Below are positions 47,494 to 60,240 of a stretch of DNA of 64,000 nt, in pieces (the first letter of the stretch is position 1; the number at the start of each line of letters is the position of its first letter). This stretch comes from Chrysemys picta bellii (Eukaryota; Chordata; Testudines; Emydidae), in NCBI RefSeq assembly GCF_011386835.1, contig NC_088792.1, forward strand, positions 108,534,421 through 108,598,420. The letters run 5' to 3'. The notes beneath the pieces are model-generated. The model saw nothing but the letters and a program-made list of their open reading frames with translations. It was not told the origin of the DNA and did not search any database. The position numbers and the translations under genes are program-made.

Positions 47494-47887
47494 AGGCTAT
47501 GTCTACACTGCACACCATTGGCAGTGGTGTAGTGTATGTGTAGCTACATGCTGCAGTGAAGGGCTCTGCGGGGGGGAGGGGACGGGAAGACTCCTGTAGC
47601 ATTTTCTCTGCTGCTGGAGTCTTTTCTCTGCAGTGGGGAAGGCTAAAGCAGCAAGGAGGCAACAGGACACTACTCTGATAAAAATGACAATGTAGACAGG
47701 GGAGACATGCTTGACCATGTAGAGTGCTGTGTAGAGTACATATGATACGCCTGAAGTCTGTGGGTTTCTCTACTTGCCTAAGCAGGCCTTTACCATCTAC
47801 GCTGCTATTCATAATGATGCTAGGGGGGGCATCTAGTGTTTGTATTTTACACCCTGCCATAAGGAGTGTGCAGTGTAGACATAGACT
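47494..47887. mobile_element. Inverted-repeat miniature DNA element (~394 bp)
   Basis: The left end 'ctatgtctacactgcacac' is exactly the complement of the right end 'gtgtgcagtgtagacatag'. The interior is non-coding. It is related in its ends to the outer element at 15314-16677 ('tctacact'). Confidence 0.75.
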
Positions 47888-50800
47888 GATCTAGTCCGCT
47901 TTGTATAATGCGAACACGGAAAATGCATTGGGAAGCAATAAGGGAGAGTGCTCAGCAGCTGGCCATGCCAAATGCCAGAAGTTAGCAGACACAAAAGGCA
48001 GGAAGGACCATTAGCATTAGCATCACCCTCAGCCTGCCTGTTCCTGCCCCTGTGTAGCAATGTGGTGTTACAGAGCATGATAGTTAGCCCCAACATTTTT
48101 TGCACTCCTGCACAGTGCTGATCAGGAAAGTATGTTTTTTTGTAGTAAAGTTCAACAATGACTTTTTTTCAGGTTTTAATTATAATAAAAACCCATCTTT
48201 TGACTTTTTGATAACCTGAAATTCCACACACAACTTTGTCATTCCACCCCACCACACACCCAGAAAACATGTCCTGAGCAGTTCTACTTAACACACTCTT
48301 GTTTTCATATAAGTAATAATTTCTTCACTTTTTCTTCCCAGCTATTGAGGAAAACAGACCACTAAAACAGAATCTTTCTCCTTTCTTCCCTCCCTCCTCC
48401 TTCTCATTTGTATTTAGGTTTCCTTATCCATTAATTATTGTAATCAGCATTATTATTTATTTGAAATGAAACTCACTGTTCCCTTGACTGCAGCTCCTGC
48501 TGGTGGGATGATCATTTTTAAACCATTCATCATAAAAAGTTACCTAGTGTAAGACAAATATTAGAATCCATGTTTTTATTGTAGCAGCATATATTGCTTG
48601 GATATACTTAAAGGTTTCAGTGTCTGTTTTTATAACCCCATTGTCAAAGAGTGTAGAACACTGCTATTAAAGTCTACTGTGGAATGAAATGTCGTTCTCT
48701 GCTCAAGAGGGAATTTATTTATTTTTACAACATAGCCTCCATATCTTTATGGTGGTTAAGAATGGGAAAGTCAGCCACAATTCTAGCTTGCTAAGCACAT
48801 AGAAACAAACTCAGAGGACCTAAAAATATGTGTAAAACTCAGTTTTCTCCTTCAGCTTGGACATAAGCTCTGCACACTGGGTAGTGGTAGACAACTGAAA
48901 TTCTCATATCCTCGTTTTCCAGTATGGCCACAAGTAGTCTGCAACTCAGGAGGCCTGGGTTCAAGTCTTGCATTTTTTGCAGACTCCTGCGTCATCCTGG
49001 GCAATCTCTCTGCTTCAACAACCCATCTGTAAAATATGGATAATGATACTTCCCCACCCTACGGGTGTCTTCTTAGGATAAAATTGGCACTTATATATTG
49101 TAGGTGATGGGAAGCTACATACTACTCTGGATAAAAAGAGTATTTACCCAAAGATGGCCCACAAAATAAGCATTTAGATCTAGATTTTGAACACTCTTCT
49201 TTGGAGATATTATAATCTAGGGAAGTGGGAATGATTTGGGCCATGAAAAACATAGGAACCATGTGCAAAATTTAGATCTAGGTCTGAATTTTGAGTACTC
49301 ACAAAATTCAGAAGTGCTTAGAGCTGAGTTTTCAGCTTCGGCTCATCTCTATGTATAATATTTAATAAATCTTAAAAAGGAGAGAGTAAATCATTGCTGA
49401 GTCTTTTACTCTTCAGATGTGATTAACATCTATCATGATAAACTCTTTTGGTGTTAATGTTTTTGTAATGAATGCATCCATAGGAACCTGATAGTAATTT
49501 AGCATTCATTAATGTACGCATATTTATTTGTCGTGCTACAGTGACCCTCATTGCAGATAGAGACCAGAAAGAGAAAAGGAAGATGAAAGGTAAAGATGAT
49601 AACATCAAATGAAGGAAAAAATGAGCAGTAGCTAGTTAAGAAGAAATTTATAAGTGCATGGATTAGAATTTAATTTAGAGTGGTGGTAGAGATGTTCACT
49701 GATTCATCCAATGATAATGTAATAATCTACTTGTGGTATATAGCCATGTTGTTACTGTGCAAAAACGCAATGGAGTTCAGAGAATCTGTTTAACCCAATG
49801 CAATATTAGCTGAATCCACTATAGAATTAATTTGTTTAATAATAAATGGACCCCTTGTTTACAGTAATATTTTTTATTAAATTTATGTTAACAATCTAAG
49901 AAAGTGTTTAATTGCTTTAATGATATTAGCCATTTCAGTCTTTATTACAACACAGGACATAATTACCCTCCTTTAAGATAATTTATAGACCTCATTAACA
50001 CTCTTGCCTCTCCACTGTGATTAAATATCTCCTAAGAATTGAAGTCTTTCTGAACAGTAAGAGAATTATTGTGATTTATTGTTCACCCTTGCTTAAATGA
50101 GCACAAAGCTGATTTATTATGGCTGATCCCCACTGAGGTGAACAGAATACGCGGGATGGGAGGGGAGAGAAGGAGACAAGAGTTCTTGGTAGGGCCGTTT
50201 ACTCCTCTCAATCGTAGTGTTACAGTTTAATATAGATCCTGTCATTCAGTTTCACAACAGCATGAAGAAATCTCTAGTGAATAAAACCTATAGCAATAAC
50301 CAGCTTGAAAACCTCACCTTTGCCGAATAGAAAGTAATTATGTTCTTTTATTGGAAATGAAAAGCCCAGACAACAAGCCTAAAGGAGGGGATATTAATCT
50401 GGTTAAAAAAACCCTGAGTATGTTCAGTCATGAAAAGCATTGTAATGATTAGATGGATAGAAGGGGTGAATTGTTTGGATATTGTTTTTCTTCTGATAGT
50501 TTGTGAATAGGACCAAATAATTTATTCCTGCTAAAATATTACATTAAAATACCACAGAGTCTAAAATACAGAGCTTCTAAATTAGGGTTATTGTGCCATT
50601 TTATGTCATCCCATGGATGCCTAAGAGATTGCAGGACATGCAGAATATCAGAACCATTCCCGGACCTCAGAACTACTTGTGCTCTAATCCAGCAAAGAAT
50701 TATGCACCTGCATAACATCAGAGTTTATTTAATGTGACTCCTCAAAATGGATAACATTAAGCACATGACAGTCTTTGCGGGATCGGGGACGCCAGTGAAA

Positions 50801-52774
50801 GAATCAAAAGTACATCCTGTGGCCCCTCCCCGGACCACTCCAGCCTACCTCCATTGGAGGACTGTGTGCTGGTCTGCATGTGACCCATGCAGAGGTCCTT
50901 TCAACAGAATGCCACTGCACCACCTCGTCACCATTTCCACACACAGCTCCAATGTGAGGTTTAAGTGGTGCAGGGAACCTTGTGCTGACCCTTCCACCAC
51001 AAATGAATTTCACTTATAGAGGTGATCTGAATGTCTCTGTCACCACAGTAGAGTTGTTGAGGTCCTATAACTTGTCATCTCCTTCAGTCGGGTACTGACT
51101 GCCTCCTGTGTGGTCTTGACCATCAATGAGTAGTTAGGTTACTTGGCATCTCCTAGAATTAAGTCCTAGATATTTAAATAATGAACTTGTACACTAATTA
51201 CTTTTAATATCTTCAGTATCATCTTTAGTTATTCAGACACAGTGCTATTCAGCTATAATTTACTCTCCAATATTGCATTGATCTCCTGTATGAAAAAGAA
51301 ATGTTTGTAGTTATTCTCTAGAGCCATTTATGAAACTGAACTCATCATTTAAATATTGGTCTTGGGCACAGAGTTGTGTGGTTTTCTTCACTCCTCTATT
51401 ATGGATATTTTTCCCAAGTTTCACAGCAATATACACGGTAAATGAATTACCCAATAAAAACCAGAATATTCCAAAGAGGATAAAAATTGAGATTTTATGA
51501 TTGCCCATGAAACACTAATTTGTTGTTGATTAAGCTGTCAGCCAATTTGTAATGTCACATTTTTATGGAACTGCTAATTTTAATGCAATATAAATATTGA
51601 TGAGGTAGAGCATTGTGTATGAGTGAACTGCATATATGTACATAAATAAAACAAGCTTCCAACTAAGAGAGAGAGTAGTAGTTCCATTAAAACTGCATCA
51701 GCTCAGTATTGCTAATTTGTATTATTTTAATGTGTTTTTAATGGGCTTGAGGATTTTTAAATGGTGTAACGAGGAGTAATCTCTCCATTTTTTGTATTTA
51801 GTTCAAAAAATGTATTAATGCAACACTAAGGCTGCACAGTTTAAAAACCTAAAATCTCAGAAAATATGAAGTTAATGTTTTAAGAGCAATGTGAATTTGA
51901 TCAAGTTACAATCCCTATGGTGTATGTAAGATATTGTGTGTGCACATGCATGCATAGAACATGCAGAAACAATGTATTGAGCTACACATTTGACCAGAAA
52001 AAATGGGAATAGAGAGTACCAAATATGTGCAAATATGGCTGTGTTAAATGTTGTGTTAGAACCTACTGTATTTCTTTACTACCTGTGCAGAATATTTGTT
52101 GTGGGGTTTTTTAAAATCTTTTTTGTTTGGAGAAAAGAAAAAACTTGCTTGCGTTTCATATTATTAGCCTTTACTGGTCTCAGTTAGTGTCTGATGTTCT
52201 CAGCTCATTGACGTGTTTGGGGTAAGGGAGATGGGAGTTCTAAACTTTGCTGCTAAGGCCTTAAGGCAGTGTTCTCAAAAATTGGGTTAACAGGGCAGCC
52301 TCACATTGGTTTACCTTGTGGTATAAAGTATTACCCTTCCTCAATACACCTCTCGTCTGAGGGCCTCACACTATGAATTCTTACTGTTCATATCCTGACT
52401 GGCTCATTAGCTACTTACAGCACCATGTAAGTTCTACTGTGTTTTGCAATTGTTCTCAGAGGCAGGGTGCAGCTCATGTTTGCATAACAAGAGCAAAGGC
52501 TGAAGGCACCATACAATAACATCACTAATGGATGACCTCAGGTCAGATCCCAGTGAGTAAATGAGGGTGCTGTCTGGAGCCTTTGAAGCTCAGGAAGGTG
52601 TGGGAAGAAAAGACCATGTGTGAAGAGCAGCAGGAGAGAGAAGATTGAAGAGGGTCTGTATGATCAGGGAAAGTAAAAGATGTAGCACTTTCTACAGTTT
52701 GGGGAGGATAGCACGAGGGTTCTGTAGGAGGAGGAGTGGATAGGATGAGGCCTCTGAGTACAAAGTAGTAGTTA
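47888..52774. other. No gene seen; AT-rich with scattered old repeats
   Basis: It holds a MIR copy (48945-49130), a hairpin-like repeat at about 50680-50750 and a GC-rich patch at 50815-51005 of unknown origin. Open frames are short and without domains. Confidence 0.45.
48945..49130 (-). repeat. MIR SINE copy, antisense
   Basis: Antisense MIR order on the plus strand: 'gggttcaagtcttgc', 'atcctgggcaatctctctgc', 'catctgtaaaatatggataa', 'gatacttccccaccctacgg'. It is diverged but co-linear. Confidence 0.7.
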
Positions 52775-52935
52775 GGAGCATAGATGCTGACTTTTGGTTT
52801 TGCTGGTATGTGCCCCATCCTGGCTCTGTCCGCTCCCAAGTCCCCACCCCCACTCCACCTCTTCCCGCCCCCGCTCTGCCCCCTCCTCCTGAGCACTTCC
52901 CACTCTCCAGTCACTCCTTCTCCTTTCAGCCCTTC
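52775..52935 (+). mobile_element. GC-rich miniature element fragment
   Basis: 'ggagcatagatgctgacttt' followed by C-rich text ('ctccacctcttcccgccccc', 'gctctgccccctcctcctga') matches a GC-rich turtle miniature repeat by appearance. The ends are unclear, and the C-rich composition creates long spurious open frames on both strands. Confidence 0.4.
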
Positions 52936-55900
52936 TGCTGTGGGGGATTTAAAAGGATTAGAGACCAAGTAATAATAAACTTAATTAAGGGGGTCAGTGG
53001 GTGTCAATCTGATTTGGAGCCCTTTTTCTTGACATCTTCACTTTGCTCAGGTGGGGTGGGGGAGACCCAAGTGTACCCCGGGAAGGGGGGCATGCTGGCT
53101 GTGGTTGGGCATGGAGGGCGGGGCTCCTGGGTCCTCAGTTTTCTCTGTGCCTTTCGCCTGTTTGGGAGCTGAGGGCCACTGGTGGCTGTGGGAAGAAGGT
53201 GGATAGGGACAAGCAGTGAGGAGTCTTTCGCCTCTTCCTTCCTCTACCTTTCTATCGCTCTCCCTGCTCCTTTTCCTCTCGGTTTCTTCTCTAAGTCCTT
53301 GTTCCCCTTTCTGACGTTTTCCCCTTTCTTGCTCCCCACCCATGTTCCTTTTCCCAGCTCTCTCTATCTGCTCCCCTCCTCCTGGTGGCTCTGTCTAGTG
53401 TCTAAGAGGGTAGTACAGGGATTGGGAGAGGAGACAGCCTGCTTGAAATGGCCCCTGGTATGTAGATGGCCATTTTATACAGCCAAAAGCTGGTCTGATT
53501 CATACAAAGATGAACTGAGCAAAATAACTATATTAGTATACAGACCAACTCTGGATAAAGTGTTCATCACAATCCTATTTGTAATATCAGACATTTCTTT
53601 TGTACATGACAAATGTCATGCATAATAAATACATTGGGGTCATTTCTGTTAGAGTTAGACATATAGTTTTTGGTTACTTCAGACTGAAACTGTTTTAGCA
53701 CTGTAAGAGATGCTTCATTTACAAGTTGTTAAAATTTAATCTTAACTGCATGATTAAATGCATGCAATTGTGACCTTTCTTTCCCTTTGTCATAATCCTG
53801 GGTATAGTACTTGTGATAGAGAGAACAGTTGTGAAAAATCCTACAAACTGAATGACTGTAAAGGAAGAACAGGGGGAAAGGAATGAAGTGAATGTGGATG
53901 TGTCTGTTGGGAGCACGGGGCGATGATAGAAATTCCGATTTCCATTACCAAGTCTTCCCAAAGGATAGCTATTCTATAGGACAGACTATGGGACAGAAAC
54001 AGTTTGAGTTGTATCTCCAAAGAGATACCTATTTGTGTATTACAGTAGTGCCTAGAGGCCCTAACAGAGATTGTATGAGAAAGTCTTCAGGTCAGGGACG
54101 ATAATCTAAATAAAGAAGATACACAAAGGGTGTGGGCAGAATAGAAGAATTATTATTCCCATTTTACAGAGGCAGAATCGAGGCCGATAGAGATTAAGTG
54201 ATTTACCGAGGTCACAAAAATGTGATAGTCAGAAATTGAACCAGAGTATCACTCCAGAGTCTTAACCGCACAATCATCCTTCCTCTTTACTTATGACCAA
54301 GGCCAACATTATCAAATTTATGATCCCAAAGTTGGGCTACTAACTCTCTATATAGGCCCCTAAAGAAAAGTGGCCAGATTTTCAGAGGTGTTGAACAGTC
54401 TCAGTTTCCACTGCAATCAATACCAAAACTTTCATTGACTTCAGTGGGGATTGTGTCAGCCCCAAGATTTTCAGCATAGGTTTACATGCCCAGGAGGTTC
54501 AGGTAGAAGTCCAAAGAAACAGCCATACCATTGGATGATTATCCCAGCTGTTCCTGTTCACAATTTGAGGTTCACCCCTCACTAGTTTTAGGTATGTAAT
54601 GCCCATTATAGTGATTTACTTGAAGGACGAGTCACTTAGGAAAAGTAGTTTAAAGACCTGTAGGTAGTTAATGTTTTCAGCTATGTTCATACAAAGACTA
54701 CATTAGCTGGAATCTGATTAATTTATCTAGATCTTTTAATCACCTGTCATAACATTATGTAAATTAAGTTCAAATGAATTCCAAAAAAAGGGGGTTAGGA
54801 TTCTTTCAAACATCCTCTGTTTGATCCTGATCTGATAATGGGATCAAGCTCTCTAATTCATCTTAATAAATTCTATACTGTTGTCAAGTGGAAGTTTCTC
54901 TTTGCATATTTTAGTCCTTTATTCTGCCATTTGGCCTTACTTATTTCACTTAAACTCTTATGCCTATAAAACATGTGTAGGCCTTTGACTGTGTTACTAA
55001 AAAATAGCCGCAAACTAACAAAGCATTTACTGCAAAAGATTACAGTATTTTGAATACCCTCTAGCTATAATCCTAGCTATACTTAGGAAAGGAAAATAGT
55101 AAGTTGGACTATGCTTCTCAGAATCAAAGAAGTTCGGTGCCTGTTTTTAAAATGAGGAAAATAATGGTGGATTATTAGCAGCACAACTCAAGTTTTTTTC
55201 TTTCCTTATGATAATATTAAATATTCTTCATGTAAAAAAGCAACCATTTCTTTCAGTGACAGTGAACTTTATAAAGGAAATACCAATCAAGAAAGCACAA
55301 AAGTAAGATCTCCATAAAAGAGCATAATGTGCATTGGTTTTGTCTAACAGCAGGCTACATCTGAACATAAAACGGTCATTAGTAGCAGTGGAGAATCTGC
55401 TCCATTTAAATGTTCAGTGCATAATGTGATGTAAGTCATAGCAGATATAAGCTATGTACACTGCAAAAATTAAACCCACATGTGGCTAATAAACCACCGG
55501 GTCTATTTGGATTCATAAAGAATGACATAAAATGAAGTTTTACTCTGGAGATTTCTGAAACAATGTTGTATTTAGAAATTATTCAGTTTAATTTTACGGG
55601 CTTTTGTGGCTTCCTCCTCTGCCCCTGCATATAAAGAACATTTTTTTTTTTTTAGCTGCTGTTGATTTCTGCTGGAGGCAGTGCAGATGATGTAGGAACA
55701 GTTTTTACATGGGAGAAACAGCTTTAGAAAACTGTCACTGTTTTCCTTTCTTCTTGTTTATTGTTTTTACAGTTTTTGTACAAGTTGCTGACATTGTCTA
55801 CATTTTTAACATACAATGATGGGATTTTGACAGCTGAAAAAGGTTTGAAAGTTTCTTAATTTGCTCAAAACAGGAATTATGGTTTGCCCTGGCACTTCTA

Positions 55901-56986
55901 ATGTGAGACAAAAAGTGGCTGGGGAGGTGGAATGATAGAGACGTGTATTCATAACCACAGAAATATGGTGAAAATCTGTTTATCTGGATATCCAGAGTCT
56001 GCATACTAGGCTCTGGATTCCTGTCTGATGGAGGCACCAGACGAATGGCCTTTTTTAGTGGCACGTCAGCACTTTAGCACACAGCCAGAGTTCAGAAAGA
56101 GCAAGGCTAATGAGCTTAATTAAAGATCCAGGCCAGCAGTTCATAAACTTTACTGTCTCCTTTTCACAACACCAAATACCTGTTTTTTACCTCTTCGGGG
56201 TTGCAACTTCTTTATAGTCTATGTGAATGTTTACTGGTGAAGAAGTCTGATGGGGCAGAATGGAAAGGAATGATAAATACTAATTCATTAGAAAAATCAA
56301 ATATGTTAAGATGGGAGCAGCACTATACGTACAATATTACATTTCTGAAACTAGAAAATCTCCATCCATCAGATGTAGAAGCCTTGGCACTAGTTCAGCT
56401 AGAGACCAATAGTTCAAAGGAAGGGGGGTGGGGGAAACACTAGTTGACCCTTGGTGGTGTTTCATTACTTGGCTCCAGGCTGGTATGCCGAATTGGTACC
56501 ATGCTGATCTTCAGGACATTATCTGTGTTTTGCACTGTTATGCTGTAATCAATTGTCGTTTGACAAGTGCTTGTTTTCTTAGATTCTTCTTCTCATCCTT
56601 TATCTTGTTCTTTCATCAGTCTCTCAGGGAGTTTGATCACAGCTATCTTGTCCCCATTGATGGGTGCCTGCCAAATCTTTTAGAATTGTCAATCTGCCCT
56701 CCTCTGACATCTCAATAGGGGCATGTTGCAATTTCCTGGCGCCTTTACATCTGTCCTCGATTCCTCCCTAGAATATCTGGTCCGGTGATGGCCTTCACAC
56801 TTATCTTCTAACACACACATTCCTCATTTACACACAAAACAGGATTGATTTACACAAAGCATTTGAACAGGAACATCAAATTGCAATGTAAGAGAAAACA
56901 ATCATTGCATTCTGTTACTTATTTCAAAAATGCTAAACCTACAACAAAGTGGTGACCCTAAAGGTCTGTTACTGCCTTGAAATCAG
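52936..56986. other. No gene seen; mixed composition
   Basis: A GC-rich patch at 53040-53450 has no recognised identity. The remainder is AT-rich, with a MIR copy (54140-54275) and an imperfect inverted repeat at about 54370-54485 ('ccagattttcagaggtgt' against 'ccaagattttcagc'). Confidence 0.45.
54140..54275 (+). repeat. MIR SINE copy
   Basis: 'attattcccattttacagag', 'gattaagtgatttaccgagg' and 'tcacaaaaatg' appear in MIR order, then 'gaaattgaaccagagtatc'. Confidence 0.8.
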
Positions 56987-56994
56987 CTTCAGAC

Positions 56995-57160
56995 CAGGGC
57001 CGCCCAGAGGAGGGGCAAGTGGGGCAATTTGCCCCAGGCCCCGGGCCCTGCAGGGACCCCCACGAGAATATAGTATTCTATAGTATTGCAACTTTTTTTT
57101 ATGGAAGGGGCCCCTGAAATTGCTTTGCCCCAGGCCCCCTGAATCCTCTGGGCAGCCCTA
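56995..57160. mobile_element. hAT-type miniature element, 166 bp, exact 8-bp duplication
   Basis: Termini 'cagggccgcccagagg' and 'cctctgggcagcccta' are inverted copies. The 8 bp 'cttcagac' flank it exactly (56987-56994 and 57161-57168), the duplication length of hAT transposases. Non-coding. Confidence 0.85.
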
Positions 57161-57168
57161 CTTCAGAC

Positions 57169-57866
57169 ACAAGATTCTGGCTGATGGATCTTTACCAATG
57201 ACACACTAGGCCGTTCCTTTCTGCTTTCAGAAAGGGAGGCTGGTAGGATATGATCAAATCATACATCAATAGATTTAATGCATGCTACATTATTATTCTT
57301 TATCCTTCATTCTAAATTATACAAAATACAAACAAAATCCTACTACTACATGTGTAACTCCCATTACTTTAATCCATGCATGAATCCAGTCATTACTGGA
57401 GTCATTTAATTTCATCCCCCATCCCTCCCTCCCTCTTTTCTCTTCAGGCATCTATATGAATCACCCTTATTATTCCATATAACACTTTGTGGCTAGCATG
57501 AACTCATTCTGATTTGGTATGATAAAGAGGAGATAGGGGGATTGCAGAATCAGGTTGCAGGATTGTGAATCCTGGCTGTTGTTGGTTTTAAAAAAGGGAG
57601 TGGGTTAATCAGACTGCATCTGTGTAGCCTGATTCATTTGCCACACTCCTCACAAATCTTGCTTTTAATGACTGTGAACCGCTATCAGATTTCAGGTTAG
57701 ATGGTGTGCACATGACACTCTTCCTTTTCTGTACAGCTTGGTGCACTTTCTTTGCACACTTGAGGAGGATTCCCTTGTGTACAGTACATGTATAAAACTA
57801 CTGCATCTATCTCCCTTTGCCACATTGACATAAGCATGAAGAAATTGGACAAGAATATCCCTAAAC
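57169..57866. other. No gene seen
   Basis: AT-rich spacer between two miniature elements, without recognised features. Confidence 0.5.
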
Positions 57867-58091
57867 CAGCGCCAGCTCCAGGCGCCAGCTTGCCAAGCAG
57901 GTGCTTGGGGCGGCCACTCCGGAAAGGGGCGGCACGCCCAGCTATTCAGTGGCAATTCGGCGGACGGTCCCTCACTCCCACTCAGATCGAAGGACCTCCC
58001 GCCGATTTGCCGCCGCAGATTGCGATCGCGGCTTTTTTTTTTTTTTTTTTTTGCGCTGCTTGGGGCGGCCAAAACCCTGGAGCCGGCCCTG
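57867..58091. mobile_element. hAT-type miniature element, 225 bp, exact 8-bp duplication
   Basis: Flanked exactly by 'ccctaaac' (57859-57866 and 58092-58099). The termini 'cagcgccagctccagg' and 'ccctggagccggccctg' are imperfect inverted copies. The middle holds 'gcggcaattcggcgg'-like GC-rich text and a T run. Non-coding; open frames across it are spurious. Confidence 0.85.
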
Positions 58092-58100
58092 CCCTAAACA

Positions 58101-58410
58101 TTGCTGGATGGAAAACCAATATGCAGCAAAGAATCAAGGATGTTGGAGAAAGAAGAGACCTGTTGATATAGTCCGTCCCAATTCTTACGCAGCATTCACT
58201 TCCGACATTTTCTAGTGTTTCATCCAGTCTAGATTTCAGTTTCCTAAGTAGCAGGGCTTCCATCACTTCTGTTGGGAGACTATTCCACAGCCTAACAGAT
58301 CTCACTCTCAAGAAGACTTCTGCTGATATTTAGCAAGTATTTTCCCATTGTCGATTTCACCCTATTACTCATAGTTCTATCTCCTTTTCCCTTCTCACCA
58401 ATATTTGTAG
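58101..58410 (-). mobile_element. LINE (CR1/L3-like) ORF2 C-terminal fragment, antisense
   Basis: The minus strand reads VRSVRLWNSLPTEVMEALLL then RKLKSRLDETLENV, the conserved 'WN.LP.EV' motif at the end of CR1/L2-clade reverse-transcriptase proteins, followed by 3' sequence. The upstream coding part (58312-58410) is degraded. Confidence 0.7.
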
Positions 58411-58853
58411 ACTTAAGTTTCCCACTTAATGGGCACTGAACCAGGCTTTGAATAATTAGCTTTCCTGAACTTCCTCCTAACTCAGCCCCCCAAGGCCCCT
58501 AATCATTTTAGAGAACACTCTCATTAATATCAGAGACACATTAACTGAGTGCTCTGAGCACTTTGCAGATAGGCCTCAACACCATGTAATATGAGACTCT
58601 AGGTTCCATTCTTAGGGCCTATTTCAAAGCCCATTTAAGTCAATAGAAAGATTTCAAAGTCCTGGATCAGAGTCCCAGTGGATATTAGTGTTTCAGATTT
58701 TTCCTTGGCTGTGTTATCCTGCATTTTATTAAGATGATTTTTATGTGGAACTCTCTCCACACTCCTAATCATTCAACAGTGGCAGCTAAGTTAATGAAAT
58801 CTGAGGAAGACACAACAGTGACTCATCATAGAACCATAGATGTCTGAGTACAG
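58411..58853. other. No gene seen; one hairpin-like repeat
   Basis: A degenerate inverted repeat with 'aagtcaatagaaagatttca' lies at about 58612-58680. Otherwise AT-rich. Confidence 0.45.
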
Positions 58854-59158
58854 CAGGGGTCGGCAACCTTTCAGAAGTGTGTGCTGAGTCTTCATTTACT
58901 CACTCTGATTTAAGGTTTTGCGTGCCAGTAATACATTTTAATGTTTTTAGAAGGTCTCTTTCTATAAGTCTATAATATATAACTATTGTTGTATGTAAAG
59001 TAAATAAGGTTTTTAAAATGTTTAAGAAGCTTCATCTAAAATTAAATTAAAATGCAGAGCCCCCCGGACGGATAGCCAGGACCCGGGCAGTGTGAGTGCC
59101 ACTGAAAATCAGCTTGCTTTCCGTCTTTGGCACGCGCGCCATAGGTTGCCTACCCCTG
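58854..59158. mobile_element. hAT-type miniature element, 305 bp, exact 8-bp duplication
   Basis: Flanked exactly by 'gagtacag' (58846-58853 and 59159-59166). The termini 'caggggtcggcaacctttc' and 'ggttgcctacccctg' are inverted copies and match the family at 33574-33903 in their outermost bases, while the AT-rich interior is different. Non-coding. Confidence 0.88.
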
Positions 59159-59829
59159 GAGTACAGTATTCCCTCATCTCTTCTTTACAATAAGAAATCA
59201 GAAACAATTCATGTCGGCCACAAAGTGTTATAGGGAATAGGAAGGATGATTCACAAATATACTTGAAGAAAAAGAGAGTTAGGGAGGGAGGGATTATATT
59301 AAATGAATAATGTTGCAGAAGTGATTGGATTCCATTTTAAAATATGTTGTGAGGTAGAAAAAGAAATCAAGTTTATATGAGGAGGAAGCAATGAAAAAAA
59401 AATGTGAAAAAAAGAGGGAGATGGTGCCCCGGTTTGCAGAATCTCTTGAAAACTTAGAACACTGCTGATTTGTTGCCAGCAACTGATGTAATAAATGCTT
59501 TCCCACATTAAACAATACATTGCCCAGAAAGCTGTCATCATTTTCTGAGCAAAGGCCAGCAACATTTTCTTAGTTCCTTGGCCAACAAAAGACCAGGAAA
59601 TACCATTTCTACTCTCACCCCCCAAGCTCTTGCATAGCATGGCCTTATAAAGCCCCACAACCTCTATTTACTTTGACTTAAATTGCTCAATTGGTAGATT
59701 TTAATAATACCAATAATGACATTTTAAAGCATTTGTGTATAGCATAATTTGAATTGTGTTGAATGATTAATCAGTATTTCAAGGCCTTCCAAGTGACAGT
59801 GCATGATTATAAACTGTTTTGGTCCATTG
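59159..59829. other. No gene seen
   Basis: AT-rich; open frames on the minus strand at 59294-59658 have no recognisable domain. Confidence 0.5.
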
Positions 59830-60069
59830 AAAGCGGTCATTATAGCTGGGGGGAAAAGCTAATGTGCAAAACACATTGGTCCCAATGAAGGAAGATCACT
59901 ATATAAACAGGGGGCTTTGCCATGAAACTTTGGGTTCATCCTGCCAAGACTTCCCCAGAGCATCGTGTTCCGACCAACAGAACTCGTCTCGTCTCTACCC
60001 GTGATCAACCTAGCTGGCCACTAGATTGATCTGGACTCTGGACTGGTAACTATAACTTTGACTGGTGGG

Positions 60070-60122
<53 letters not shown>

Positions 60123-60240
60123 TTGAATGCATATGCTGTATTCCAATAATTCCAATTGTATCTCCAATAAGCACGGCATGCTGCCTTTTTTCCCTGAAAA
60201 AGATCCTGTATGTTTCTTATAAGCATAACACACATACAGG
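59830..60240 (+). mobile_element. Possible LTR-like block (non-coding)
   Basis: It has a TATATAAACAGGGGG promoter-like box at about 59900, C/T-rich text, a 'ccaataagcacgg' polyadenylation-like segment at about 60164 and a T-rich end, in LTR order. The TG microsatellite interrupts it. The ends are undefined. It resembles a turtle repeat by appearance only. Confidence 0.35.
60073..60121 (+). repeat. (TG)n microsatellite
   Basis: About 24 TG units. The open frames crossing it on both strands are low-complexity artefacts. Confidence 0.97.

Noticed and set aside
52543..53625. Overlapping 120-147-residue frames on both strands
   Set aside because: They lie in C-rich repeat-like sequence. Both strands are open by composition, and there is no family resemblance or splice context.
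57692..58311. Overlapping frames with a poly-Lys or poly-Phe run
   Set aside because: They cross a miniature element with a long T run. Only the LINE tail at 58101-58310 has recognisable protein similarity.
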